Below are positions 27,731-36,351 of a DNA stretch of 64,000 bases, piece after piece. The stretch comes from Pseudomonas karstica (GTDB taxonomy: Bacteria; Pseudomonadota; Gammaproteobacteria; Pseudomonadales; Pseudomonadaceae). The position numbers and the translations under genes were made by a program. The notes beneath the pieces are model-generated. The model was not told the origin of the DNA. It did no database searches and was given only the letters and a program-made list of their open reading frames with translations. Position 1 is the stretch's first letter. Every line of letters begins with the position of its first letter. The stretch spans positions 57,569 to 121,568 of the forward strand of contig NZ_WLYI01000020.1 in NCBI RefSeq assembly GCF_009707515.1, read 5' to 3'.

Positions 27731-27755
27731 TCGCTTAGCGGCAAGCAGTAAACAG

Positions 27756-27779
27756 AACGGCACCTTCGGGTGCCGTTTT
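27756..27779. terminator. First of two tandem hairpin terminators after nuoN
   Basis: Stem AACGGCACC (27756-27764) / GGTGCCGTT (27769-27777) with a UUCG-type tetraloop and TTTT. It lies 26 nt after the nuoN stop and can act on both converging transcripts. Confidence 0.9.
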
Positions 27780-27812
27780 GCGCTTCTGGGGACTGCGCGA
27801 TACCCAAACAGA

Positions 27813-27834
27813 AACGGCACCTTTCGGTGCCGTT
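27813..27834. terminator. Second tandem hairpin terminator, near-identical stem
   Basis: Stem AACGGCACC (27813-27821) / GGTGCCGTT (27826-27834) with loop TTTC. The stem equals the one 57 nt upstream. On the minus strand it follows the binding-protein gene and leads into a T-rich stretch, so it also serves that operon. Confidence 0.85.
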
Positions 27835-27853
27835 GCTTTATCCAGGGTTACGT

Positions 27854-29596
27854 TTACTTACGCGCCGCCTCCCAAGACTTGAGCAGGTCGGCATAATTCA
27901 CGGTTTCACCCTTGGGCTTCTCATTCGCCAGTTTCGGCTTCGGCGCGCCGGGCTGGTCGAACCAGTATTGCGCATCCCGCTCGGCATTCATCTTCGGCCC
28001 GCACACCGGTTGCACCTTGGCGCGCTCCAGCCGCGTCATGATCGCGTCCTGCTCCTTGGCCAGATTATCGAGGGCCTGTTGCGGGGTTTTCTCGCCGCTG
28101 GCGGCAGCCGCGATGTTGCTCCACCACAGTTGCGCCAGGCGTGGGTAATCCGGCACGTTGGTGCCGGTCGGCGTCCACTGCACCCGCGCTGGGCTACGGT
28201 AGAACTCCACCAGGCCACCGAGTTTCGGCGCCATATCAGTCATGGCCTGGGAGTTGATGTCAGACTCACGAATCGGCGTCAGACCAACGATGGTTTTTTT
28301 CAGCGACACGGTTTTCGAGGTCACAAACTGCGCGTAGAGCCAGGCCGCGAGTTTTTGTTTTTCTGGCGTGGACTTGAGGAAGGTCCAGGCGCCCACGTCC
28401 TGATAACCGAGCTTCATGCCCTCCTCCCAGTACGGTCCGCGTGGCGAGGGAGCCATGCGCCATTTTGGCGTGCCGTCGGCGTTCACCACCGGCAGGCCTG
28501 GCTTGGTCATGTCGGCGGTAAACGCGGTGTACCAGAATATCTGCTGGGCAATATTGCCCTGTGACGGCACCGGCCCGGACTCGGAGAAGGTCATGCCCGC
28601 CGCTTCCGGTGGTGCATAGGCTTTCATCCAATCCACGTATTTTTGCGTAGCAAACACTGCCGCCGGGCCGTTGGTGTCGCCGCCACGGGTGACGCTGGAA
28701 CCCACTGGATGGCAATCCTCGACACGAATCCCCCACTCGTCCACCGGTAAGCCGTTGGGCAAGCCTTTGTCGCCACCACCGGCCATGGAGAACCAGGCAT
28801 CGGTAAAGCGCCAGCCCAGGGAAGGATCTTTCTTGCCGTAGTCCATGTGTCCATAGACGCGTTTGCCGTCGATTTCCTTGACGTCTTCGCTGAAGAACTT
28901 GGCGATGTCTTCATAGGCCGACCAGTTCACCGGCACGCCTAATTCATAGCCGTACTTTTCCTTGAACTTGGCTTTCAGGTCCGGCCGCTCGAACCAGTCG
29001 GCACGGAACCAGTACAGGTTGGCGAACTGTTGGTCGGGCAACTGGTAGATCTTGCCGTCCGGCGCAGTGGTGAAAGAGATACCAATAAAGTCCTTGAGGT
29101 CCAGGGTCGGCGACGTGAAGTTTTTGCCTTCATTGGCCATCAGGTCGGTGATGGCTTCAGTCTTGCCATAGCGAAAGTGCGTGCCGATCAAGTCCGAGTC
29201 ATTGACCCAGCCGTCATAGATATTCTTGTCGGACTGCATCTGGGTTTGCAGTTTCTCCACCACATCGCCTTCCTGCAGCAAGTCGTGGGTCAGCTTGATC
29301 CCGGTGATTTCACTGAAGGCCTTGGCCAGCACCTTGGATTCGTATTCGTGAGTGGTGAGGGTTTCCGACACCACATTGATATTCATCCCACGAAACGGCT
29401 CGGCGGCCTTGATAAACCACTTCAGCTCTTCCAACTGCTGGGCTTCGGTGAGGGTGGACGGTTTGAACTCACTGCCGATCCACTTTTTCGCGGCATCTTC
29501 GTATGCATCGGCCCAGGCCGCAGCACTCAGGCCGCTGAGCGCAAAGACGGCGGCCAATGAAATGCTATGTCGCAGCTTATTGTTTTTATCGAACAT
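27854..29596 (-). CDS. glpV: Glycerol-type ABC transporter substrate-binding protein (GlpV-like)
   Basis: A 580-residue periplasmic binding protein of the large MalE-like class, with a Sec signal (cleavage near residue 29, AWA/DAYED). It matches the pattern of GlpV of the rhizobial glycerol importer GlpSTPQV: unusually long and encoded last in an operon with two MalK-type ATPases, two permeases and a DUF2160 protein. A perfect AGGAGGT ribosome site (29601-29607) suggests high translation. A REP hairpin separates it from the DUF2160 gene. Glycerol as substrate is inferred from family and order; another polyol is possible. No glycerol kinase or dehydrogenase gene is in the cluster. Confidence 0.85.
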   Translation of the reverse strand: MFDKNNKLRHSISLAAVFALSGLSAAAWADAYEDAAKKWIGSEFKPSTLTEAQQLEELKWFIKAAEPFRGMNINVVSETLTTHEYESKVLAKAFSEITGIKLTHDLLQEGDVVEKLQTQMQSDKNIYDGWVNDSDLIGTHFRYGKTEAITDLMANEGKNFTSPTLDLKDFIGISFTTAPDGKIYQLPDQQFANLYWFRADWFERPDLKAKFKEKYGYELGVPVNWSAYEDIAKFFSEDVKEIDGKRVYGHMDYGKKDPSLGWRFTDAWFSMAGGGDKGLPNGLPVDEWGIRVEDCHPVGSSVTRGGDTNGPAAVFATQKYVDWMKAYAPPEAAGMTFSESGPVPSQGNIAQQIFWYTAFTADMTKPGLPVVNADGTPKWRMAPSPRGPYWEEGMKLGYQDVGAWTFLKSTPEKQKLAAWLYAQFVTSKTVSLKKTIVGLTPIRESDINSQAMTDMAPKLGGLVEFYRSPARVQWTPTGTNVPDYPRLAQLWWSNIAAAASGEKTPQQALDNLAKEQDAIMTRLERAKVQPVCGPKMNAERDAQYWFDQPGAPKPKLANEKPKGETVNYADLLKSWEAARK

Positions 29597-29646
29597 AGAG
29601 ACCTCCTGGTTAGTTCAAAAAGGGGACTACAAACGCCACCCGCTCC

Positions 29647-29676
29647 TTGTAGGAGAAAGCTTGCTCGCGCCTACAA
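29647..29676. repeat. Single REP hairpin within the glp-type operon
   Basis: TTGTAGG (29647-29653) and CCTACAA (29670-29676) flank a degenerate core AGAAAGCTTGCTCGCG. It lies between the DUF2160 gene and the binding-protein gene, where it could stabilise the downstream message or limit read-through. Confidence 0.8.
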
Positions 29677-29685
29677 AGACCATGA

Positions 29686-29958
29686 CTATCCCCAGCGCAT
29701 CACAGACAACAGCCACACCACAGATAGCGCGGACGCCACCCAGATGCTCCAGCCGGTTACGCCGATTACCAGCAGATGCAGGTAAGCGCTTCCGAGAAGA
29801 CCGATAAACAAGCGATCACCACGGGTGGTGCTGATCGGTAAAAAACCACGCCGCGGGATACTCGGCGAGCGCAACTCCCAGGTGGTCATGCCCGCCAATA
29901 GCAAGGCAATGGCCGCAAAGAACAGCGCAGTCGGGGTGGTCCAGGCCATCCATTCCAT
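29686..29958 (-). CDS. DUF2160 small membrane protein (GlpU-like)
   Basis: A 90-residue protein with about three hydrophobic segments (TTPTALFFAAIALLLAGM, LFIGLLGSAYLHLLVIG, WSIWVASALSVVWLL). DUF2160 proteins are found almost only inside glycerol-type ABC operons between permease and binding-protein genes. The function is unknown. Two consecutive ATGs occur (29961 and 29958); the second is better spaced from GAGGA. It starts 10 nt after the permease stop. Confidence 0.85.
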   Translation of the reverse strand: MEWMAWTTPTALFFAAIALLLAGMTTWELRSPSIPRRGFLPISTTRGDRLFIGLLGSAYLHLLVIGVTGWSIWVASALSVVWLLSVMRWG

Positions 29959-29968
29959 CATCGATTCC

Positions 29969-30769
<801 letters not shown>

Positions 30770-30779
30770 GGGAGCGGCC

Positions 30780-31646
30780 TCAGCGATTGGCGTCGGAATG
30801 GGTCATGGCGGTATAGAACAGCCAGGACACCAATAGGATGATCAAGAAGTACACCAGGGAAAACGCCGCAGCCGGGCCAAGGTCGAATTGCCCTACCGCC
30901 ATTTGAGTCAAGGTCTGGCTCAAGAAGGTGGTGGCATTCCCCGGCCCACCCCCGGTCAGTACAAACGGTTCGGTGTAGATCATAAAACTGTCCATGAAGC
31001 GCAGCATCACCGCGATCAGCAGCACACTCTTCATCTTCGGCAACTGAATATGTCGGAATACCGCCCAGGCAGATGCCCGATCAATGCGCGCCGCCTGGTA
31101 GTACACATCCGGTATTGCCCGTAGTCCCGAGTAGCACAGGAGTGCCACCAGGGAGGTCCAGTGCCAGACGTCCATCACCAGCACCGTGACCCAGGCGTCC
31201 ATGGTGTTGGCCGCGTAGTTGTAGTTGATGCCCATGGCATTGAGGGTTGAGCCCAACAGGCCTATATCCGCGCGGCCGAAGATCTGCCAGATGGTGCCGA
31301 CCACGTTCCATGGAATCAGCAGCGGAATCGCCATCACAATCAACACCAGCGATGCCCAGCGGCCTTTGGTGGGCATGGTCAGGGCGATGGCGATGCCCAG
31401 CGGAATCTCGATCAACAGCACACAGGCGGAATAAATGAACTGGCGCAACAGCGAGTCATGCAGGCGCGGATCCAGCAGCACCTGCTTATACCAGTCGACA
31501 CCGACGAAATAACGACTGGATTGGTCGAAAATGTCCTGCACCGAATAGTTGACCACGGTCATCATCGGGATCACCGCGCTGAAAGCCACCAGCAGGAACA
31601 CCGGCAACACCAGCCACCAGGCCTTGTTGTTCTGCACCTTGTTCAT
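30780..31646 (-). CDS. glpP: ABC transporter permease (GlpP-like, MalF type)
   Basis: A 288-residue permease with six predicted helices and the EAA motif AIPDVYYQAARIDRASAWAV. It overlaps the upstream ATPase gene by 4 nt (ATGA), so it is translationally coupled. It forms a heterodimer with the GlpQ-like permease (known for the family). Confidence 0.87.
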   Translation of the reverse strand: MNKVQNNKAWWLVLPVFLLVAFSAVIPMMTVVNYSVQDIFDQSSRYFVGVDWYKQVLLDPRLHDSLLRQFIYSACVLLIEIPLGIAIALTMPTKGRWASLVLIVMAIPLLIPWNVVGTIWQIFGRADIGLLGSTLNAMGINYNYAANTMDAWVTVLVMDVWHWTSLVALLCYSGLRAIPDVYYQAARIDRASAWAVFRHIQLPKMKSVLLIAVMLRFMDSFMIYTEPFVLTGGGPGNATTFLSQTLTQMAVGQFDLGPAAAFSLVYFLIILLVSWLFYTAMTHSDANR

Positions 31647-32740
31647 GGCTGCACCTCCAGCAGGTAATCATCGGCATAGACCATCAACCATTGCGCGGGA
31701 AAACTGATGGACGCCCGGCCCTCCGGCACCGGCTTGTCTTCGGCCAGGCGCACCTTCAACGGCGCACCGTCGAGGTTCAGGGTCACGATCTTGTAGGTAC
31801 CCAGGTCTTCTACATGGAGCACCTCGGCCTGCAACGCATCGGGATTGGGCTCGTCCCACGCATGGATAAACTCTGGTCGTATGCCAACCTGCAATTTCTT
31901 GTAGTCCGTTTGCGCAATCCGTTGCTGCAACACCTCGGATAACGCCAGATGAGTGCCCGCGAACCTCACGCCACCGGCCTCTGCCTGCACTTCAATCAGA
32001 TTCATCCCTGGGCTGCCGATGAAATAGCCGACAAACGTATGACTCGGTCGCTCGAACAACTGCCGTGGCGTACCGAACTGCACGATTTGCCCGCCGTACA
32101 TCACGGCGATTTTGTCGGCAAAGGTCGAGGCTTCCAATTGATCGTGAGTGACGTAGACCATGGTGATGTTGAACTGCTCGTGGATCTGCTTGAGCTTGCG
32201 CCGCAGTTTCCACTTCAGGTGCGGATCGATCACCGTCAGCGGCTCGTCGAAAAGGATCGCAGAGACGTCGTCGCGCACCAGCCCGCGCCCCATGGAAACT
32301 TTCTGTTTCTCATCGGCGGTGAGGTTACGGGCCTTTTTGCTCAACAGGGCCTGAAGGTCAAGCACCTCGGCAATTTCCTGCACCTTGCTGTGAATCTTCG
32401 CCTCGGCCATGCCTTGGTTGCGCAGCGGGAAGGCCAGGTTATCGAACACCGTCATGGTGTCGTACACCACTGGGAACTGAAACACCTGGGCGATGTTGCG
32501 CTTTTCCGGAGTCAGTTCGTTGACCACTTTGCCGTCGAACAACACCTGCCCTTGCGACGGGCTGAGCAGGCCGGAGATGATATTGAGCAAGGTGGACTTG
32601 CCGCAGCCCGAGGGACCGAGCAAGGCGTAGGCCCCTCCCTGCTCCCAGACGTGGTTCATTTCGCGAATGGCGTAGTCCTCAGACCCTGTTGGCGCAGGAC
32701 TGTAGCTATGAGCCAGGTTTTGCAAATGGATCTCGGCCAT
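31643..32740 (-). CDS. glpT: ABC transporter ATP-binding protein (GlpT-like)
   Basis: A 365-residue MalK-family ATPase with a C-terminal TOBE/OB regulatory region. Walker A GPSGCGKST (42-50), Walker B AILFDEP (161-167) and H-loop His199 (VTHDQLEA) are canonical. The ABC signature is not: LTADEKQ (140-146) replaces LSGGQ. Its partner gene has the opposite pattern, so the pair should form one consensus and one degenerate ATP site (see findings). It overlaps its partner's stop by one nucleotide. Confidence 0.88.
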   Translation of the reverse strand: MAEIHLQNLAHSYSPAPTGSEDYAIREMNHVWEQGGAYALLGPSGCGKSTLLNIISGLLSPSQGQVLFDGKVVNELTPEKRNIAQVFQFPVVYDTMTVFDNLAFPLRNQGMAEAKIHSKVQEIAEVLDLQALLSKKARNLTADEKQKVSMGRGLVRDDVSAILFDEPLTVIDPHLKWKLRRKLKQIHEQFNITMVYVTHDQLEASTFADKIAVMYGGQIVQFGTPRQLFERPSHTFVGYFIGSPGMNLIEVQAEAGGVRFAGTHLALSEVLQQRIAQTDYKKLQVGIRPEFIHAWDEPNPDALQAEVLHVEDLGTYKIVTLNLDGAPLKVRLAEDKPVPEGRASISFPAQWLMVYADDYLLEVQP

Positions 32741-33834
32741 CAGGCAACCCTCGCGACGCGTCGTCCAGGGGCCTGGACCAAACGCCCCTGGCCATCGAAC
32801 ACAAACAGCTTATGGGTAGGGATATAGATGCGAATCGGCGCATCCACGTCGTATTCGTGTACCCCTGGCAAGTGCAAAACCAGTAGGAAATGCTCACTAC
32901 GCACATGCAGAAACGTTTCCGAGCCACTGATCTCCGCGACCTCTACCGTCACAGCCAGCTCCAGGTCATCGTCGTTGCTGGGCACCAGGCTGATATGGCT
33001 GGGGCGCACGCCAAAACGGAACTCGCCTTCACCGATAGGCCGCAGGTCAACATTCAGCGGGAAGTGAACATCATTGGCGAAACTCACTTCATTACCGCTG
33101 ATCCGCCCCGGCATCAGGTTGATTGGCGGCTCGGAAAACAGCTCGGCCGCCAGCACGGTCTGCGGCTGGTGATAGACCTCGGGAGCTTTGCCGCTTTGGA
33201 TCATCCGGCCTTCGTGGAGAATCGTGGTGGTGCCCCCCAAGGCCAGGGCCTCGTTGGGTTCGGTGGTGGCATAGATGGCAATGGTATGGCGTGCCTTGAA
33301 CAACTCACGCATCTCCTGGCGCAGTTCTTCCCGCAGTTTGTAGTCCAGGTTCACCAGCGGCTCATCGAACAGGATCAACTCGGCATCCTTGACCAGCGCC
33401 CGAGCCATGGCCGTGCGCTGTTGCTGCCCACCGGACAACTCCAGGGGATGACGCTGCAGGAGCTTCTCTATGCGCAGCATCTTCGCGGTTTCAAGCACCT
33501 TGCTCTGGATCAGCTCGGTTGAGACTCCGGCCTGACGCAACGGCGAGGCGATGTTCTCGAATACGGTCATGGTCGGGTAGTTGATAAATTGCTGATAGAC
33601 CATTGACACATTGCGCAGGCGCACGGGCTGCTGGCTCACGTCGACGCCGTTCATCAGGATGCGCCCGCTGTCGGGTTTGTCCAAACCGGCCATCAAACGC
33701 ATCAGGCTGGTCTTGCCGGACAGGGTGCGGCCCAACAGGACGTTGAAGGAACCGGCTTCGAAACGCAGGTTGATATCATCGATCCAGGTCTGGCCTTCGA
33801 TAACGCGGGTGACATGTTCCAGGGTCAATGACAT
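32740..33834 (-). CDS. glpS: ABC transporter ATP-binding protein (GlpS-like)
   Basis: A 364-residue MalK-family ATPase, first gene of the operon. Walker A is GRTLSGKT (35-42), signature LSGGQQQR (133-140) is perfect, Walker B LILFDEP (153-159) is normal, but the H-loop position reads Y-A-T-T-E-P, putting Thr191 where the switch His belongs. A TOBE-like C-terminal region follows. The start is preceded by AAGG at 8 nt and by a sigma-54 promoter about 45-60 nt upstream. Confidence 0.88.
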   Translation of the reverse strand: MSLTLEHVTRVIEGQTWIDDINLRFEAGSFNVLLGRTLSGKTSLMRLMAGLDKPDSGRILMNGVDVSQQPVRLRNVSMVYQQFINYPTMTVFENIASPLRQAGVSTELIQSKVLETAKMLRIEKLLQRHPLELSGGQQQRTAMARALVKDAELILFDEPLVNLDYKLREELRQEMRELFKARHTIAIYATTEPNEALALGGTTTILHEGRMIQSGKAPEVYHQPQTVLAAELFSEPPINLMPGRISGNEVSFANDVHFPLNVDLRPIGEGEFRFGVRPSHISLVPSNDDDLELAVTVEVAEISGSETFLHVRSEHFLLVLHLPGVHEYDVDAPIRIYIPTHKLFVFDGQGRLVQAPGRRVARVA

Positions 33835-33876
33835 GACACGACCTTTTTATTATTGGAATTGTTCTATCCAAAGATC

Positions 33877-33895
33877 AGAGCGAGTTTCGTGCCAA
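33877..33895 (-). promoter_or_regulatory. Sigma-54 (-24/-12) promoter of the glp-type operon
   Basis: On the minus strand the sequence reads TTGGCACGAAACTCGCT: GG at 33893-33892 and GC at 33881-33880 are separated by exactly 10 nt, matching TGGCAC-N5-TTGCT with one mismatch. The predicted start is near 33868, giving a leader of about 34 nt to the glpS ATG. The divergent gene encodes a sigma-54 activator, which strengthens the call. Confidence 0.82.
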
Positions 33896-33947
33896 AAACC
33901 AAAAACCAAGGAGGGTCAATGGGTTGAGTAAAAAAGGTATTCGCCTC

Positions 33948-34027
33948 TGAACAAAAATGAACACACGCCTCTGAGCAATTGAACAACTGCCGGGTTGACA
34001 ATGAACAGTTCTGAACAACACTGAATG
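33948..34027. promoter_or_regulatory. TGAACA direct-repeat cluster, candidate upstream activating sequence
   Basis: TGAACA occurs at 33948, 33958, 33980, 34002 and 34012, with a TGAGCA variant at 33972 and a partial copy (TGAATGAAC) at 34022. The cluster is 55-135 nt upstream of the -24 element, the usual range for enhancer sites of sigma-54 activators. Confidence 0.6.
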
Positions 34028-34049
34028 AACTTTTTCGGATTCCACACCC

Positions 34050-34167
34050 TGTAGCCGCTGCCCAAAAACGAGGCTGCGATAAGTTTGGTGCGGTACTCCG
34101 ACGAAGCGAGCCCCGAGGGCGGTCCTGCGGACAGGCATCGCAGCCTCGCTCCTCGGCAGCGGCTACA
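34050..34167. repeat. REPIN (TGTAGCCGCTG family)
   Basis: Outer ends TGTAGCCGCTG (34050-34060) and CAGCGGCTACA (34157-34167) are reverse complements, with inner GAGGCTGCGAT / ATCGCAGCCTC arms. The middle differs from the other copies (36085-36195, 63872-63990). It sits just upstream of the activator gene. Confidence 0.85.
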
Positions 34168-34203
34168 ACACTCATAACAACAATAAAACAGAAGGTCACC
34201 GCC

Positions 34204-36036
34204 ATGGCCGCACCTGCCCCACTGCTGGCTCACGACACCATTATCCAAGACTCCTGGCACCGCTGCCGGGCCTTCGGCCTGGATCACCAGAGCACGCCAA
34301 GCTTCGATCAACTGCCTGCCGAGGGCATCAGCCAACTGCTGGAAAGCCAGCACTCCCTGGTGCAAACCACCCACCAGGAAGTCCTGCCCTATTACGAGAA
34401 CATTCTCAGCAACTCCAACTGCCTGATCATGCTCGCCGACAATCAGGGCCAGGTCCTGACCTCCTGGGGCACCCAGCGCTTTATTGAACCGAAACTGGCC
34501 CATGGTTTCAGTCCCGGTGCCAGTTGGCGGGAACGCTCCAACGGTACCAATGCTATTGGCACCGCCCTGGCCTGTGCCCAGGCCGTGCATATCGAGCACA
34601 ACGAACATTTCCTCAAGGCCAACCGCTTCATGACCGGTTCCGCTGCGCCGATCTTCGATGCCCAGCGTGAAATCATCGCGGTGCTGGATGTGTCCAGCGA
34701 CAGCTACCTACCGCCCTCCCACACCCTGGGCATGGTCAAGATGATGAGCCAGACGGTTGAGAACCGACTGATCCTCAACCTGTTTCGCGGTGAACATTTC
34801 CAACTGACTTTCAACACTGGCCTGAGCAACCTCGATAGCCAGTGGGCCGGCCTGCTGATCTTCGATGAAAGCGGCCAGGTGTTGTCGGCCAACCGCCGCG
34901 CCGACAATTTGCTGGGTATCAGCTTGTCGCAAGTGATGATCGACAACCTGTTCAAGGTCTCACTGCTGGAACTGCTCAATCAACCCGAAGGCCTGCCGTT
35001 TTCCTTGCAGGCCGCTGGGCGCAGCCGTTTCCAATGCCTGTTGAAGCGGCCCAGGCAGGCGCCGGTCCAGGCTCGGGTGTTTATCGAACCGAAGAAGGCC
35101 GAGCCGATACCCTCGACTATCAGCCTCAAGACCCTGCATTTTGGCGACAGCCGTGTAGAGAAAGCCGTGCGCCAGGCCGAGCGTCTGCTGGAGAAAGACA
35201 TCCCACTGCTGATCCACGGCGAAACCGGTGTCGGCAAAGAAGTCTTCGTCAAAGCGTTGCACCAGGCCAGTTCCCGCAGTCAACAGGCGTTTATCGCCGT
35301 CAACTGTGCGGCGATTCCTGCCGAGCTGGTGGAATCAGAACTGTTTGGCTACGAAAAAGGCGCGTTCACCGGGGCCAACCAAAAGGGCAGCATTGGTTTG
35401 ATCCGCAAGGCCGACAAAGGCACGTTGTTTCTCGACGAGATTGGCGACATGCCGCTGCCCACCCAGGCCCGTTTGCTGCGGGTGCTACAGGAGCGTTGTG
35501 TGCAACCGGTGGGCAGTAGCGAGGTATTCCCGGTGGACTTGCGCATCATCTCGGCCACCAACCGCTCGCTGCGCGAACAGGTGCAGATCGGCCGCTTTCG
35601 CGAAGACCTGTATTACCGCATCGGCGGCCTGACCCTGGAGTTGCCGCCGCTGCGCGAACGCAGCGATAAACAGGCTCTGTTCAAGCAACTGTGGGCGCAA
35701 CACCGTGAGCCAAGCCAATGGGCCGGGCTCAGCCAAGAGGTATTGACGCTGTTCGAGCAGCACCCGTGGCCGGGGAATTTGCGTCAGGTGAGCAGTGTGA
35801 TGCAAGTGGCATTGGCCATGGCCGAGGACCAGCCCGTGCGGGTGAAGCACTTGCCGGATGATTTTTTTGTCGACCTCAACCTGTCCGCCCCAACGCCATC
35901 CAACAACCTGCTGGACGATAGCCTGGACCTCAACCACCGACTGAACGCGGTGGGCGGTAATATTTCCCACCTCGCCCGGGAACTGGGTGTCAGCCGCAAC
36001 ACCCTGTACAAACGCCTGCGCCAGAAAGATGCTTAA
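34204..36036 (+). CDS. Sigma-54-dependent transcriptional activator, AcoR-like
   Basis: A 610-residue regulator. The N-terminal part (about 60-200) is GAF-like with the AcoR-type segment SNGTNAIGTALA; a PAS-like region follows (about 205-300). The AAA+ domain has Walker A GETGVGKE (339-346), the sigma-54 contact loop GAFTGA (386-391) and Walker B TLFLDEIGD (407-415). A Fis-type helix-turn-helix lies at the C-terminus (about 575-606, NISHLARELGVSRNTLYKRL). Divergent from the glp-type operon, whose promoter has a -24/-12 element, so it is the probable activator. Related proteins respond to acetoin or alcohols; the inducer here is not known. Confidence 0.92.
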   Translation: MAAPAPLLAHDTIIQDSWHRCRAFGLDHQSTPSFDQLPAEGISQLLESQHSLVQTTHQEVLPYYENILSNSNCLIMLADNQGQVLTSWGTQRFIEPKLAHGFSPGASWRERSNGTNAIGTALACAQAVHIEHNEHFLKANRFMTGSAAPIFDAQREIIAVLDVSSDSYLPPSHTLGMVKMMSQTVENRLILNLFRGEHFQLTFNTGLSNLDSQWAGLLIFDESGQVLSANRRADNLLGISLSQVMIDNLFKVSLLELLNQPEGLPFSLQAAGRSRFQCLLKRPRQAPVQARVFIEPKKAEPIPSTISLKTLHFGDSRVEKAVRQAERLLEKDIPLLIHGETGVGKEVFVKALHQASSRSQQAFIAVNCAAIPAELVESELFGYEKGAFTGANQKGSIGLIRKADKGTLFLDEIGDMPLPTQARLLRVLQERCVQPVGSSEVFPVDLRIISATNRSLREQVQIGRFREDLYYRIGGLTLELPPLRERSDKQALFKQLWAQHREPSQWAGLSQEVLTLFEQHPWPGNLRQVSSVMQVALAMAEDQPVRVKHLPDDFFVDLNLSAPTPSNNLLDDSLDLNHRLNAVGGNISHLARELGVSRNTLYKRLRQKDA

Positions 36037-36084
36037 CCCCCCGGTGCCTGCCGAAAACCGGGATCACCTGATCACCTGATCGCC

Positions 36085-36195
36085 TGTAGCCGCTGTCGAG
36101 GCACGAGGCTGCGATAAGGGCCGCAGGACCTTCAAGCAATCTCAAGGCCCAGGCGACTGCTGCGCAGCCGATCGCAGGCTGCGCCAGCGGCTACA
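36085..36195. repeat. REPIN (TGTAGCCGCTG family)
   Basis: TGTAGCCGCTG (36085-36095) and CAGCGGCTACA (36185-36195) bound a 111-nt element. It shares long stretches (for example GACTGCTGCGCAGCCGATCG) with the copies at the end of the window. Confidence 0.9.
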
Positions 36196-36351
36196 GGTTT
36201 TCGACAAGCTCAAGGGGGGTGTAGATCCCTATGTACTTTTGAGACAGGCCTTAAATTTTCCGAGTGAATAAATGTGCAGAAATGGACTCGTGATCCGGGG
36301 GGATCATAGTTTTTTATTCATTTGTTCAATTTTAATTGGCGTTAATATTTT
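36196..36351 (+). promoter_or_regulatory. A+T-rich leader of the Ig-repeat gene with terminator-like hairpin
   Basis: The region is much richer in A+T than its surroundings. It includes TGATCC (36291-36296) / GGATCA (36301-36306) with a GGGG loop, followed after 3 nt by TTTTTT (36310-36315), 36 nt before the ATG. This could terminate or attenuate transcription. No good ribosome site precedes the ATG at 36352. Confidence 0.45.

Noticed and set aside
26222..27820. 532-codon minus-strand frame opposite nuoN
   Set aside because: Same antisense effect; it also runs through the nuoN terminator.
33835..36036. Assigning the sigma-54 activator as acetoin regulator AcoR
   Set aside because: The domain layout is similar, but no acetoin genes are near and the divergent operon is an ABC importer.
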